DNA of 64,000 nt. Source: Rhizobium sp. LC145 (lineage in GTDB: Bacteria > Pseudomonadota > Alphaproteobacteria > Rhizobiales > Rhizobiaceae). The notes under the pieces are model-generated. The model ran no database searches. It was not told the origin of the DNA and worked only from the letters and a program-made list of their open reading frames with translations. Positions 53,990 to 63,152 of the stretch are shown here, piece after piece. A program made the translations under genes and the position numbers. The first letter of the stretch is position 1; every line of letters starts with the position of its first letter. The stretch is taken from assembly GCF_001005825.1 (NCBI RefSeq), contig NZ_LBHV01000002.1, positions 726,827 through 790,826 of the forward strand, given 5' to 3'.

Positions 53990-54679
53990 TCAGTCGTTCG
54001 TGTCCATATCCACCTCCGCGATCAGCTCTTCGGCCAATTCCGAAAGCCACGATGAGACATCATCAATCTGCACCGCGTTGCCGTGAACCGCGTAGTAGTC
54101 GCCGACTGTTCGAAATCTCTCTCCGAACCGATCCGCAAACATTTTCTGCAGCTTGCTGTTTCTGCTCAGCACGCTCGACATTGCCCGGCCACCTCGCAAA
54201 AACCTGATCGCATGTTCGGTCCCGAGCAGATAGAGGTGCTTGCGCTTCATCGTTGGATGTTCGGCAAGCAGCAGATAATCCTTGAAAACGGAATTCTGGC
54301 GGATCGTTTCCGCGCCGCCACGCCATCGGATGAACTTGAATTCGGCAACCCGAACGTTGGTCTCAAGATCGAAGTCGCGGCCCGTATTCCCGGCGCCGAG
54401 CGACACAGATTCGACCCGCTCGTCCGGCTCGAGAATGTGGGGCAGGCACATTAGGATGCCGAGCGCATGGATCGTGACGTTGATTTGGCCGGCCAGCCGC
54501 TTCATCCCCGCAGCCGCCGCGAGAACTTCGCGGCCGGCCCCTGCACTTTCGAGGAAGCCGGTGCAGTCTCCTGCCGTAACGCCGCGAACCGCGCCTTCGA
54601 TGCGCGAAAGCGTTTGTGTAAGGTCCGGACCAGTGAATCGTCCGACCAGCTTGACGATCTCGGCCGGGTCCGCGGTCAA
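53990..54679 (-). CDS. Unknown protein with possible PD-(D/E)XK core, TTG start
   Basis: The protein has about 229 residues, and the family is not recognised. The likely start is TTG 54679, which overlaps the stop of the preceding gene (TTGA) and has GGAGGG 6 bases upstream; an ATG at 54709 would lie inside the previous gene. NTGRDFDLETNVRVAEFKFI contains D...E-x-K spaced as in PD-(D/E)XK nucleases. A helical C-terminus follows (VLSRNSKLQKMFADRFGERF). Translational coupling to the upstream nuclease suggests that the two products act together. Confidence 0.6.
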   Translation of the reverse strand: MTADPAEIVKLVGRFTGPDLTQTLSRIEGAVRGVTAGDCTGFLESAGAGREVLAAAAGMKRLAGQINVTIHALGILMCLPHILEPDERVESVSLGAGNTGRDFDLETNVRVAEFKFIRWRGGAETIRQNSVFKDYLLLAEHPTMKRKHLYLLGTEHAIRFLRGGRAMSSVLSRNSKLQKMFADRFGERFRTVGDYYAVHGNAVQIDDVSSWLSELAEELIAEVDMDTND

Positions 54680-55188
54680 TCTGCTCCCTCCAGCTCGAGG
54701 TGCATCCATCCCGTCAACTCTTCATCCAGTTCGGAGTCAACATAGACGTCGCAACGAGGGGCAACCCCCGCCTTCACGTCGATCACCAGATGAAGGCCGA
54801 CCCTATAACCATAGGGTCCAGCTTGCTCGGTCATGCCCTTGAGCTTCCGGATGTCCCCCTCGAAGTCCTTGTTCGTCGACTTCTTGACCTCGACGACCAG
54901 CAAGTTCTCCCTCTTTCCGACCCGATGCACAATGAGGTCAGGCACGATGGCGTCCTTGCCAATCAGTTCATGATCGCTGAGACCGTATCGAAGACGCTTT
55001 ATGACATCTTCGCGGCGATTCCATTCGAGATCGATCGACCAACCGGCATACTGCCCATGCAGTAGATCGCGAATTCGAGCGACAAGCGCGCGTTCGGCCG
55101 GATCGGCATAAGCAAGATCCTTGTCCTGCAGCAGTGCGCGCACTGCGGCCGCGAATACTGAAAGTATTGCCTGCAAATCGTCCCTCAT
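54676..55188 (-). CDS. Small PD-(D/E)XK nuclease-like protein
   Basis: The protein has 170 residues from ATG 55188; GTG at 55197 is an alternative. IVPDLIVHRVGKRENLLVVE followed by VKKSTN is a textbook PD...E-x-K active site. EWNRREDVIKRLRYGL precedes it, as in type of nucleases acting on DNA ends. The protein is only a nuclease domain and probably depends on partners encoded downstream. First gene of the run to Mrr. Confidence 0.75.
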   Translation of the reverse strand: MRDDLQAILSVFAAAVRALLQDKDLAYADPAERALVARIRDLLHGQYAGWSIDLEWNRREDVIKRLRYGLSDHELIGKDAIVPDLIVHRVGKRENLLVVEVKKSTNKDFEGDIRKLKGMTEQAGPYGYRVGLHLVIDVKAGVAPRCDVYVDSELDEELTGWMHLELEGAD

Positions 55189-55514
55189 GACACTCACATA
55201 TCATGAAATACTTCTAAAAAAATCGGGGGCTTCCACGTGAACATCGAAATCGGCAGCAAGAATGCGATAGCGCCCGCCGGGCGCTTCAGCCCGACGTCTC
55301 CCGAACGCAGCAGACCGCTGCGGTTATCGGACACTGGGTCGCCTGGCGTCACTCGCCCTCTGAGCCGTCTCCGTTTTCGTGCATTCGCAGCTCACGGCCA
55401 GCACACCTAGCCTTTTGCGCCGCCAGCCGTCCCATCGATTTCGCCTAAGAGAAGGGATAACTTAAAAGAAAGCGGGAGGAGATCCCTCTTAGGAGAAGCG
55501 AAAGAAGTATCGAC
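55189..55514. other. Intergenic region between divergent operons
   Basis: This 326-base stretch separates the PD-(D/E)XK operon from the DUF3800 gene. No gene is seen. It must hold both promoters; AT-rich bases at 55198-55225 fit the leftward one. An AGGAG at about 55490 lies too far from the DUF3800 start at 55515 to be a normal ribosome site. Confidence 0.5.
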
Positions 55515-56594
55515 ATGCCGGGAAACACAGACATGGAATGCTTTCGCATCGATGAAAGCGGATATACGGGGTTTGACCTCCTCAATGAAGATCAGCGGTT
55601 CCAGGGCGCTTCCGCGATTGCCGTCAGCAACGAGGATGCCGCACGCCTTATCAAGGAACACTTCCCACGGCTCCAAGCGTCGGAACTTAAATATCGCTCG
55701 CTGTCGCGCCGCCCTGCCAATCACCAGAGGCTGCTCTTGTTGCAGCGCGATCTTCTTACCCACTACAAGAGCGTGACCTATGTCTGCCACAAGCGCTTCC
55801 TGCTTGTGCTTATGTTCCTAGACTATGCCGTCGAGCCCTTCTACTACGAACGGGGCATCAACTTTTACGAACATGGGCAGAACTACGCGATGGCGTCGTT
55901 GCTCACAATGGCGGGGCCCACGCTTCTCGGACGGGCAGCCTTCGACAATATGCTTGCGGCATTCCAGCACGCTGCCAAGGAGAAGACGCCAGACGCTCTG
56001 AAAGCGCTCGTCACAGCCGCTCGGTCAACAAGATGGCGAGAATTTCCCGAAGCGTTGGGACCACTTGCCCAGTACGCCGCACCCGAATGTCTCTCGGCAA
56101 TCGCAACGCCCGGTGTGAGCACTGACGCTGCACTGGTAGTATTGCAGTCGCTCATCAGCCGAATGGAGGTAATGGCGGAGGGAGCTTATCGCGTCGAGCA
56201 CGACCAATCGAAGAATTTGCTCACCTACCACGACCTCCTGAAGCGCTTCATCGAGCATGACCAAGAAATCGAGTTCCACCAAACCGAAATCGCATCCATT
56301 AAATTCCCCCTCAAGCTCGCGGAAGTGACGCAGGTCGATTCCAAGAGGAGTTCCGCCGTGCAACTCGCCGATGTCATGATCGGTGCCGCGATCGAAGCTG
56401 CAAACAGTATGACGGGCCTTCGGTCCGGTGGGCCTGATCCCGAAGCGGTCATGTCACTCTATGCCGACAATCAATTCATCCATTTGATCCCATCCGTCGA
56501 CTTCGAGGAGCAGCGGCGTTTCAGGCAAGGTACCCAGGCGGCCGAGCTAATCGACTATTTTTCTACAAACTTCTTTGGTTCACGCGGAACCTGA
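55515..56594 (+). CDS. DUF3800 domain protein
   Basis: The protein has 359 residues. FRIDESGYTGFDLLNEDQ near the N-terminus and VDSKRSSAVQLADVMIGAA at about 275-293 are the two conserved blocks of DUF3800, an RNase H-like fold with Asp/Glu and Asp residues suited for metal binding. The family is common in defence islands; function is unproven. A start at 55533 (MECFRIDESG) is possible. It converges with the RHE_PE00001 gene, 6 bases apart. Confidence 0.82.
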   Translation: MPGNTDMECFRIDESGYTGFDLLNEDQRFQGASAIAVSNEDAARLIKEHFPRLQASELKYRSLSRRPANHQRLLLLQRDLLTHYKSVTYVCHKRFLLVLMFLDYAVEPFYYERGINFYEHGQNYAMASLLTMAGPTLLGRAAFDNMLAAFQHAAKEKTPDALKALVTAARSTRWREFPEALGPLAQYAAPECLSAIATPGVSTDAALVVLQSLISRMEVMAEGAYRVEHDQSKNLLTYHDLLKRFIEHDQEIEFHQTEIASIKFPLKLAEVTQVDSKRSSAVQLADVMIGAAIEAANSMTGLRSGGPDPEAVMSLYADNQFIHLIPSVDFEEQRRFRQGTQAAELIDYFSTNFFGSRGT

Positions 56595-56600
56595 CGCGCA

Positions 56601-57755
56601 TCATACGCCCCACGCCCGAAACCTCCCCCTCCCCGTCATCTCCCGCAGCCCGAGCTCCTCGACGATCCTGCCCCCCGCCTGCGGCGTCACGCCAACCGCC
56701 TTGACGATCATGCCGGCCGACACCAGCGGCCGTGGCATCACCAGGTCGACCAGTTCCGGCAGTTTTGATGATGTGCGCCGACCAACCAGCCTTCGCTCCA
56801 TCGAGTGCCGGGCAAGGGTCAGCCGGTCGTGTTCCTTGAGGCCGAGCTCCGCAGCGGCGATGAGACCGGCGAGAATGGCCAGCAACCGGGTTTCGCGATC
56901 GCGATGCCGGCGGCGATCGACGGGTATCGACTTGAGCCCAAGATTGAAGGCGGCCAAATGCGCCGCCGTGGTGAGGCCCGCCTGACGCAGAATCGACGCA
57001 GCGAGCAGCCGGCCGAGCCAGGGCGCATGCTGCAAAACTTCGAGGGTATTCCAGGCGTCGAGGGCGACAATCGCCTGCAGCACCGGTGGGAAACTGTCGA
57101 GCTCGCGGAGGACTGTCCGCCATTCCCCGAGCCGTTCGTCCTCGTCCCAATCGAGATCATAGATGAAGGGATCCTTTTCGCGACCGCCGGCGCGGCTGGG
57201 CGCCGTGGCTTCTGTGAGTACCGCTTCCGAGCGCGTGAGCACAGCGTCGATCGCCGCCAGCTCTGCCGCGAGCGGATCAGAAACATCAGACCCCTCCCCT
57301 CCTCCGTTCTCCACCTCATCAGCGGGTGTCGGCTCGTCATCGGCCGCGACAGGACCTTCCACGGCGAGTGTTTCGCTGGCGGCGCCGTCGGCGACGATTT
57401 GCCCCTGCCCGCGCAGGCTGCGCAGACCGGCGGCGCTGAGCGCCCAGCCGGCCGGCTGCGCCGCGATGCGCCGTCTCGTGCGCAGCACATCGCGGGCGAT
57501 GGTGAGTTCGTGGGTGGGGGTGCGGATGTCGCGCGTGGCGTCGTGGAGCACGAGGTCCTCGAGATGGACGAGTTCGCCGTCGATCCACAGCGAGGCGCAG
57601 GCATCGGCGAAATTCTGGCGTTCGATCCAGCCCCGCCCGACCGGCGAACGGGCGATGCGCTCGTCGAGACGGGCGAGTGCGATGCCGGCGTCGGAAATCG
57701 GCCGCAGCAGGGTCTGCATGGGTAATTTTGAAACATCATAAGGCATTGAAATCAT
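56601..57755 (-). CDS. RHE_PE00001-family protein (DUF1612 plus HTH)
   Basis: The protein has 384 residues. [20 protein letters not shown] and [20 protein letters not shown] are typical of the DUF1612 part, and [20 protein letters not shown] near the C-terminus is the helix-turn-helix. A negatively charged linker (about 138-160) joins the halves. The family is named after a Rhizobium etli plasmid gene and is found on rhizobial plasmids and islands, often near replication or recombination genes; its role is unknown. It is a plausible DNA-binding regulator. Inverted repeats immediately upstream may be its binding sites. Confidence 0.85.
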   Translation of the reverse strand: MISMPYDVSKLPMQTLLRPISDAGIALARLDERIARSPVGRGWIERQNFADACASLWIDGELVHLEDLVLHDATRDIRTPTHELTIARDVLRTRRRIAAQPAGWALSAAGLRSLRGQGQIVADGAASETLAVEGPVAADDEPTPADEVENGGGEGSDVSDPLAAELAAIDAVLTRSEAVLTEATAPSRAGGREKDPFIYDLDWDEDERLGEWRTVLRELDSFPPVLQAIVALDAWNTLEVLQHAPWLGRLLAASILRQAGLTTAAHLAAFNLGLKSIPVDRRRHRDRETRLLAILAGLIAAAELGLKEHDRLTLARHSMERRLVGRRTSSKLPELVDLVMPRPLVSAGMIVKAVGVTPQAGGRIVEELGLREMTGRGRFRAWGV

Positions 57756-57758
57756 GGT

Positions 57759-57880
57759 AAATGATTTGATAAACGAACTCTATCTCGGAGTTATCATTCC
57801 TCACTCCCGATGATGCCCCAGCGCACCGCTGGCCATCGATAAGTATCGGTTATCGATGGTTACATCTTTATCAATCATTT
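57759..57880. repeat. Nested inverted repeats upstream of the RHE_PE00001 gene
   Basis: The inner repeat is CCATCGATAA / TTATCGATGG (57833-57842 and 57850-57859), perfect arms with a 7-base spacer. The outer repeat is AAATGATTTGATAAA (57759-57773) and TTTATCAATCATTT (57867-57880), complementary except for one extra T. They lie in the promoter of the gene starting at 57755 and could be operators or a partition/recombination site. Confidence 0.6.
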
Positions 57881-57953
57881 ATTCTTTGAATAAGCTTTGG
57901 TAGCCGTGGACTCATTTGGAAAACACCCGGTTAAATCTAGCTCGTCGTCTTCA

Positions 57954-59201
57954 TTACAGCGCAGACGCTCGCTTCAGGTCGTCATGCTCGAATGCACTTG
58001 CCATACGATTGATTTCGCTGCTTCGCGCTCCGGCTGCCCTGGCGGTCTCACGCCAAGTCGCGGTGACCGTTGCAACCTCCTTGATGATGGTTCGTGCCTG
58101 GGCCAGCGTCAGCGCAAAATATTCTGATGCAGCCTGCAATAGATCGAGGGAGCAGGTGCCTTCGTCCAGATCTATGTTGGTCGTCAGCACCCGTGCCTTA
58201 AGATCGCTCGGAACGGGGTTGAGATCGTAGGCCGGCGAAAGCGACCAGCCGGCTCTGCCCAGCCATAGAAATCCGTGGTTGCGCAGATGATCGTCGACGT
58301 TGGAGATCAACACGTTGAAAACCACGCGCCGATAGAGAGCGTGCGCGTCGGTCTTCCCTTGCGCTCCGCGCTCCGCGAGTGCATCGACAATTTCGGGATA
58401 ACTGCCGCGCTCGCCATCCCTGGCACCCATCATCGCCATCGCTGACAGAAACGGAATGCGGATGGCCCCGTTCCGGTCGAAGCGTCGAGACAACATGACG
58501 GCTTTGCCAGCCACTTCGATGAGCTCGTGTTGCGGAGTGGCGATGCCGGCCTGGTCAGCAAGCCGGAGGGCGATCTCCTCCCAGGTCTCCATACTGTATT
58601 CGTCGGTCTCTTTCGGAAACTTAGCAATGGAAAGATGGCCATGCTGATCGATGACCGAAGCTTTCGGGCGGGCGCCGCCCAATGACGAACCGGGAGCGAA
58701 AATGAGCTGCAGGTCTTCGTCTGTCTCTTCATCACGCAAAATGCGCTCGGTGATCTGCAGAAACCGACCAAGCTCGATGACGGCTGGGACGCCAGTTTGG
58801 ATGGGAGCCTGGAAGATCTCCTCCCCGACCCACCGGAATCGAAGCGCGCCGAGACGAGTTTCGTCGGCAACCCCCAGCAGGTAGTCACTTTCGGCGAGGG
58901 TGCGAACAGCTCGCGCCTCGCGTTCCGCGTTGCGACGCTCGGCGCGTTGCATGAGCCGTCGTCCCCAGGTGTCGGGGGCGGAGTCGCCGATAGATCCGAA
59001 CGTTGCCAATCCTGCCGGCGGAGCAAAGGCCCCACGGGTCAATGCAATCGCGGGTTCCAACGAGAACCGATCAGGATCCTTCAGCCAGGCATCGTCATAC
59101 TCGAACAGTATGGTCTCGGAACCGCGGATACGATTGCTCCTCGCAAGACCAATTCTGCGGGTCTCCCCACCAAGATCGATATGAACTTCGAAGTCAGCCA
59201 T
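57954..59201 (-). CDS. hipA: HipA-family serine/threonine kinase toxin
   Basis: The protein has 415 residues. SLGGARPKASVIDQHG is the HipA ATP-binding loop with its lysine, VLISNVDDHLRNHGFL holds the catalytic Asp (N-x-D-D-H), and LSPAYDLNPVP the metal Asp. HipA kinases phosphorylate glutamyl-tRNA synthetase or other targets and cause dormancy. It overlaps hipB by 8 bases, the standard arrangement. All key residues appear intact. Confidence 0.9.
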   Translation of the reverse strand: MADFEVHIDLGGETRRIGLARSNRIRGSETILFEYDDAWLKDPDRFSLEPAIALTRGAFAPPAGLATFGSIGDSAPDTWGRRLMQRAERRNAEREARAVRTLAESDYLLGVADETRLGALRFRWVGEEIFQAPIQTGVPAVIELGRFLQITERILRDEETDEDLQLIFAPGSSLGGARPKASVIDQHGHLSIAKFPKETDEYSMETWEEIALRLADQAGIATPQHELIEVAGKAVMLSRRFDRNGAIRIPFLSAMAMMGARDGERGSYPEIVDALAERGAQGKTDAHALYRRVVFNVLISNVDDHLRNHGFLWLGRAGWSLSPAYDLNPVPSDLKARVLTTNIDLDEGTCSLDLLQAASEYFALTLAQARTIIKEVATVTATWRETARAAGARSSEINRMASAFEHDDLKRASAL

Positions 59202-59529
59202 CGCGAGACAATCCCGATGCGGACTTCAGGCGAACGCGCTTCGGCAGATCGGCAGTGGCAAGTGCCTGGCCGACACTGTCGTTGCTGATGTCAGCAACCT
59301 TGGTCAGCCCGTCGAGTAGCCCTAACGCTAGGAGAACGCCCGCATAGATTCCGATGCTGACATTCGTGTCGCCCGCCTCGATCTTTTGCAGCGTGGAGCG
59401 CGAGGTAAAGGCTCGCTCTGCCACCACTGCCATCGGCAGCTTACGTCGGCGCCGGGCATCCTGGATATCGGCACCGAGCTTTCGCAAAGCCCGCCTAACG
59501 GCTACCGATGGCTGATGGGGGGTAGGCAT
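59194..59529 (-). CDS. hipB: HipB-like XRE antitoxin
   Basis: The protein has 111 residues. The XRE helix-turn-helix covers 15-75 (MAVVAERAFTSRSTLQKIEA, GDTNVSIGIYAGVLLALGL). It neutralises HipA and represses the operon. Its gene is upstream of and overlapping hipA. An inverted repeat at 59541-59569 just upstream fits its operator. Confidence 0.88.
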   Translation of the reverse strand: MPTPHQPSVAVRRALRKLGADIQDARRRRKLPMAVVAERAFTSRSTLQKIEAGDTNVSIGIYAGVLLALGLLDGLTKVADISNDSVGQALATADLPKRVRLKSASGLSRDG

Positions 59530-59540
59530 ATGGGACCTTC

Positions 59541-59569
59541 GCGCTACAGAATTCGCCTTTATGTAGCAC
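59541..59569. promoter_or_regulatory. Candidate HipB operator
   Basis: GCGCTACA (59541-59548) and TGTAGCAC (59562-59569) form an inverted repeat (7 of 8 positions) with a 13-base spacer, directly upstream of hipB. Confidence 0.5.
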
Positions 59570-59760
59570 GAAGCTCACAATAGTTCTAGTACGGCGTACT
59601 GCTCCGTCAGAAGGGTAGCCTGTGCGTGTGAATGCTTCACTGGGCCTTTGCGACATCCGGTCACCTGCCTACCTGTTCGCTCTGGACGTTACATCCTTTG
59701 TTAAACGAGAGCTTCTATTTCGGCTCGCCCTCGGCATTGGGGCCGAGAAGGAAAATTAGC

Positions 59761-62117
59761 ATGCCGAAACAAGATATTGCCTCACGTCAGTTTCAACGAA
59801 AAATCTCGGAATTCTGTAATGTGCGCATCGCACCGTGCACATCCAAACGGGCCTTGGAGAGTATAAGGCCCTACCTGAGAAGCTTAATCATTTATCGCAA
59901 GTCACCGCCCTTGCTGAATGGCCGCATCAACTGGACGGCCATTGCGGATGCCTGCGGGATCGAAGACGACCTGACACCGGAGCTGAAAAAGCAGCTCCGT
60001 CCTGGCCTCGACGCCATTATCCGCTGGCTCGGCGCGCCGGCGGCTTTGGAAGACAGTCGACCATCAAATCCGAAAAGCAAAGCGGCCAAGCCTGATATCC
60101 GCGCGCCAACGTCGACCACATCGTCCACGCGCAAGCCGCAAAGAATGGGAAATGACGGGGCTGCCTTCCAATCCGCTTCAGCACAGAGAGGCCCAGAGCC
60201 GAAACCGATACAGGAATTTCCGGAACCGCTGTTCGAGGTAGCGGACGATCCGGAAAGTTTCCACGACGCGCTCGTCTATCACATGCGCCGGTTCGGCGAT
60301 AGCTATTGGCAGCTCTACCGTGCCATCGTTCGCCTCGGTGAGACTGTCGACGAAAAGACCCTGTTGTCGTGAATCCAGGGCGAACGTGCACCAAGGTCCA
60401 TTGCTAGTTTCGATATCCTCTCCCGCATCGAGCGACGCTACCAACTCGCGGAAGGATATTTCAAGGCCAAGATGCCTCACCAATCCCGATCGCTCCACGG
60501 TCATGATCTCGGTGACATCAACCCCGCCGAGCGGAGAAGACTGGCTTGGCACCTGCCCGATAACTTTGGCAGCCTCCCACTTCCGAAGCGAGAGGAAATA
60601 CTCGACTGGATGCGTCGAGTCATCATCTCCGGCTCGACCGATTATCGCCGCTACCAAGCCACCGCCAGCAAGCAGCGTTATGCCATCCGCTTTCCGGGTG
60701 TCACCTATGGTAGAGGCTCCTTATCTCCCCGGTCGTCCCTTCTCGCCACTAGCACCAGTAGCAGCGCGGAGAATTCCATCGAGGATCCGGACCTGCTTTC
60801 CGGCGTGGCCGACGCACCGCCTCGGCTGGCGATGGAAATGGCGGACCTGATCCGCTTTAAGACGTCGACGCTGACGGCGATAGGTTTCCAGCGCAACGGC
60901 GTCTGGGGCGAGGAAACGGCATCGCAGAAGATCGAGCATCTCAGGCTCATGTTCGGCGCGCTCGCCGCTTCGTCTGCCGGCATCGTCAAAGGCGGCGGTA
61001 TCCCGCTCAGCCAGTTGACCTTCGGCCTGCTGATCTTTCCAGGCGTCTGGGACTGGTATTTGCAATGGCGTGAGCAGCGGCGTGGCTTCTACACCAAATG
61101 GGAAGAGGACATGCTGATGGTGGCACAAGCTCTTACCCGGGCGGGGGTCGGCTGGATCCGCCAGCACCCGGAGCTTCTGAAAAATGTCCGGCCGATCGAA
61201 GGATTGATCGCACCGGAAGAGATCGAGTTCGCGGCGCGCGACTGGCACAGCGCTTCGATGCGTTTCACCGTCATGCCGCCAATCGTTCCAAAGAAATCCA
61301 GCGGGTCATGCGTGTCCATCGCGATCCATTCGAACCCATCATGTGCGTTCTCGAAGCCGACAGCCCTCTTGCGGAATATCGCAAGATCGCCGATGAGATC
61401 TTGAAGCGTATGCCAGATGAAGACCGCTATCCACGATCGGCGGCGGAGGCAGTCCGCTCTTTCCTGATGCTTCGGCTCGGGCTGCACTTGGGGCTACGGC
61501 AGAAGAACCTCCGCCAGCTTCGCGTGTGCCCGCGTGGCCATTTTCCGACCTCCGAACGCCGGCTGGAAGACATGAAATGTGGCGAGCTGCGATGGAGCGA
61601 TCGCGAGCGCGGCTGGGAGGTGCTGATCCCATCGGTCGCCTTCAAGAACTCAGGCTCGTCCTTCTTCGGACAAAAACCATTCCGGTTGATCCTGCCGGAC
61701 CTACTCGATCTCTACAAATACCTCGAGGCCTATATCGATCGCCACCGCAGTGTATTGCTCGGCCCGGCAAAGGATCCCGGCACGCTGTTCGTCAAAACAG
61801 TGAAAACAACCAGCCTGGACGCGGCATACGATTCCACCAAGTTTTACGAAGCCTGGCGGACCGTGATCCAGCGCTACGGTATCTATAACCCGTATACAGG
61901 TCGTGGTGCCATCAAAGGCCTGCTGCCGCACGGCCCGCACAATCTTCGGGATATTCTGGCGACCCATATCCTCAAGCAAACCGGATCTTACGAACAGGCA
62001 AGCTACGCGATCCAGGACACGCCGGACGTGGTGCAGCAGCACTACGGACGTTTCCTGCCTCAGGACAAGGCCGCGCTTGCTGCCCGAATTCTGAATCAGG
62101 TATGGAAGGCTGCATGA
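59761..62117 (+). pseudogene. Large site-specific tyrosine recombinase, broken by a stop and a frameshift
   Basis: Three segments make one gene of about 785 codons. Segment 1 runs from ATG 59761 (MPKQDIASRQFQ) to TGA 60370-60372. The same frame continues with IQGERAPRSIASFDIL to about 61260, so the TGA looks like a mutated TGG. Near 61230-61270 one base is lost and the frame switches to segment 3 (AANRSKEIQRVMRVHRDPFE) to 62117. Segment 3 has the recombinase catalytic residues: Arg in LGLRQKNLRQLRV, H-x-x-R in GPHNLRDILATHIL and the nucleophile Tyr in VVQQHYGRFLPQD. An integrase for the island is likely, now inactive. Confidence 0.78.
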
Positions 62118-62141
62118 CTTTCCCTTTCAAACCTTGATGGA

Positions 62142-62160
62142 TATAGCACTTAGTGCTATA
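62142..62160. promoter_or_regulatory. Perfect palindrome, HigA-type operator
   Basis: TATAGCACT-T-AGTGCTATA has perfect 9-bp arms around one base, 20 bases before the toxin start. It overlaps a TATA-rich -10-like segment and is the expected autorepression site of the antitoxin encoded at 62515. Confidence 0.65.
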
Positions 62161-62179
62161 TATATAGATATCAGAACGA

Positions 62180-62525
62180 GTGTTCAAAACAGCGTGGTTT
62201 ACCAAAGCGGCGAAGAAGGCGCGGATCTCAGACAACGCGTTGTCGAAGGCAATCCATCAGGTTGCCCTTGGGCAGGCCGAATCTCGGCGGTGGCGTCTTC
62301 AAGAAGCGGCTCAACGACAACATGCATCGTTCAATCGTTCTGGGAAAGGCCGGAGAGTTCTGGGTGTTCGCCTATCTCTTCGCCAAGAAGGATCGGGCGA
62401 ACATCGATAATGACGAACTTCTAGCGTTCCGGAAGCTCGCAGACCTCTACCGTCGCAAGACGAAAGCCGACCTGGAAGCGGAAATCGTGACCGGTGCCCT
62501 GTTGGAGATTGACCATGGCGACTAA
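62180..62525 (+). pseudogene. RelE/HigB-type toxin, frameshifted
   Basis: From GTG 62180 the frame reads MFKTAWFTKAAKKARISDNA to HQVALGQAE, then runs into nonsense (SRRWRL) and stops at about 62410. The remaining part of the toxin is in another frame: NLGGGVFKKRLNDNMHRSIV then FAKKDRANIDNDELLAFRKL up to the stop at 62525. A small deletion near 62280 accounts for this. Family toxins are mRNA-cleaving RelE-fold RNases of about 110 residues. The toxin should be inactive, while the antitoxin gene is intact. Confidence 0.82.
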
Positions 62526-62838
62526 ACGCAAGTTCAAAAGCGATGCCTTCGAGGCGATTCATAGCGCTGTCGAAGGCATGTTTGCTGCTGGGACCATCGA
62601 CAAGGAAACGATGCGGACCTTCGATGAAGATTGCCTTGTGATCCCGCAGGAACTGACGCCTGACGAGATCAAGGCGCTCCGCGAGAACAACCATGTAAGC
62701 CAGCCGGTGTTTGCCCGTTATCTGAACACGAGCCAGTCGACGGTCCAGAAATGGGAAACGGGGGCTAAACGGCCGAGCGGGCCTGCGCTCAAGCTCCTGT
62801 CGCTCGTGCAAAAGCACGGGCTGCAGATGCTCTCATAA
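62515..62838 (+). CDS. HigA-type XRE antitoxin
   Basis: The protein has 107 residues from ATG 62515, overlapping the toxin end. The C-terminal helix-turn-helix is ALRENNHVSQPVFARYLNTS followed by VQKWETGAKRPSGPALKLL, typical for the HigA2 class in which the DNA-binding part follows an N-terminal toxin-binding region. It is intact and may still repress through the palindrome at 62142-62160. Confidence 0.88.
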   Translation: MATKRKFKSDAFEAIHSAVEGMFAAGTIDKETMRTFDEDCLVIPQELTPDEIKALRENNHVSQPVFARYLNTSQSTVQKWETGAKRPSGPALKLLSLVQKHGLQMLS

Positions 62839-63152
62839 CGGGACCGCCCAGTCGGTGCGTAAAATTCCGAACTCTCGAACAGAAGTATAACTGCCCGACA
62901 GTAGTGCTTATCTGAGGCGAGATGGCCAATCACACGGCCATCTAAACTTACCTGCCCATCCGAGGATGGAGAAGGCTCGGTCTGGAGAATCCTTGCCACA
63001 AGCTTAGATTGCTTTTTCATTTCATGAGCAACCTCTAAGAACTCACGGCGTCATTCGTTATCCCAGATAGATCAATCTTCAATTCTTTCATAACGTCAAA
63101 TCCATGAATTCCGGTAGTAGACGGCGAATCGCCTTTGCCCTATCGATGGGAT
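62839..63152. other. Intergenic region
   Basis: This 314-base stretch between the antitoxin and the nucleotidyltransferase-HEPN gene shows no coding or RNA feature that I can support. It must hold the promoter of the gene at 63153. Confidence 0.5.
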
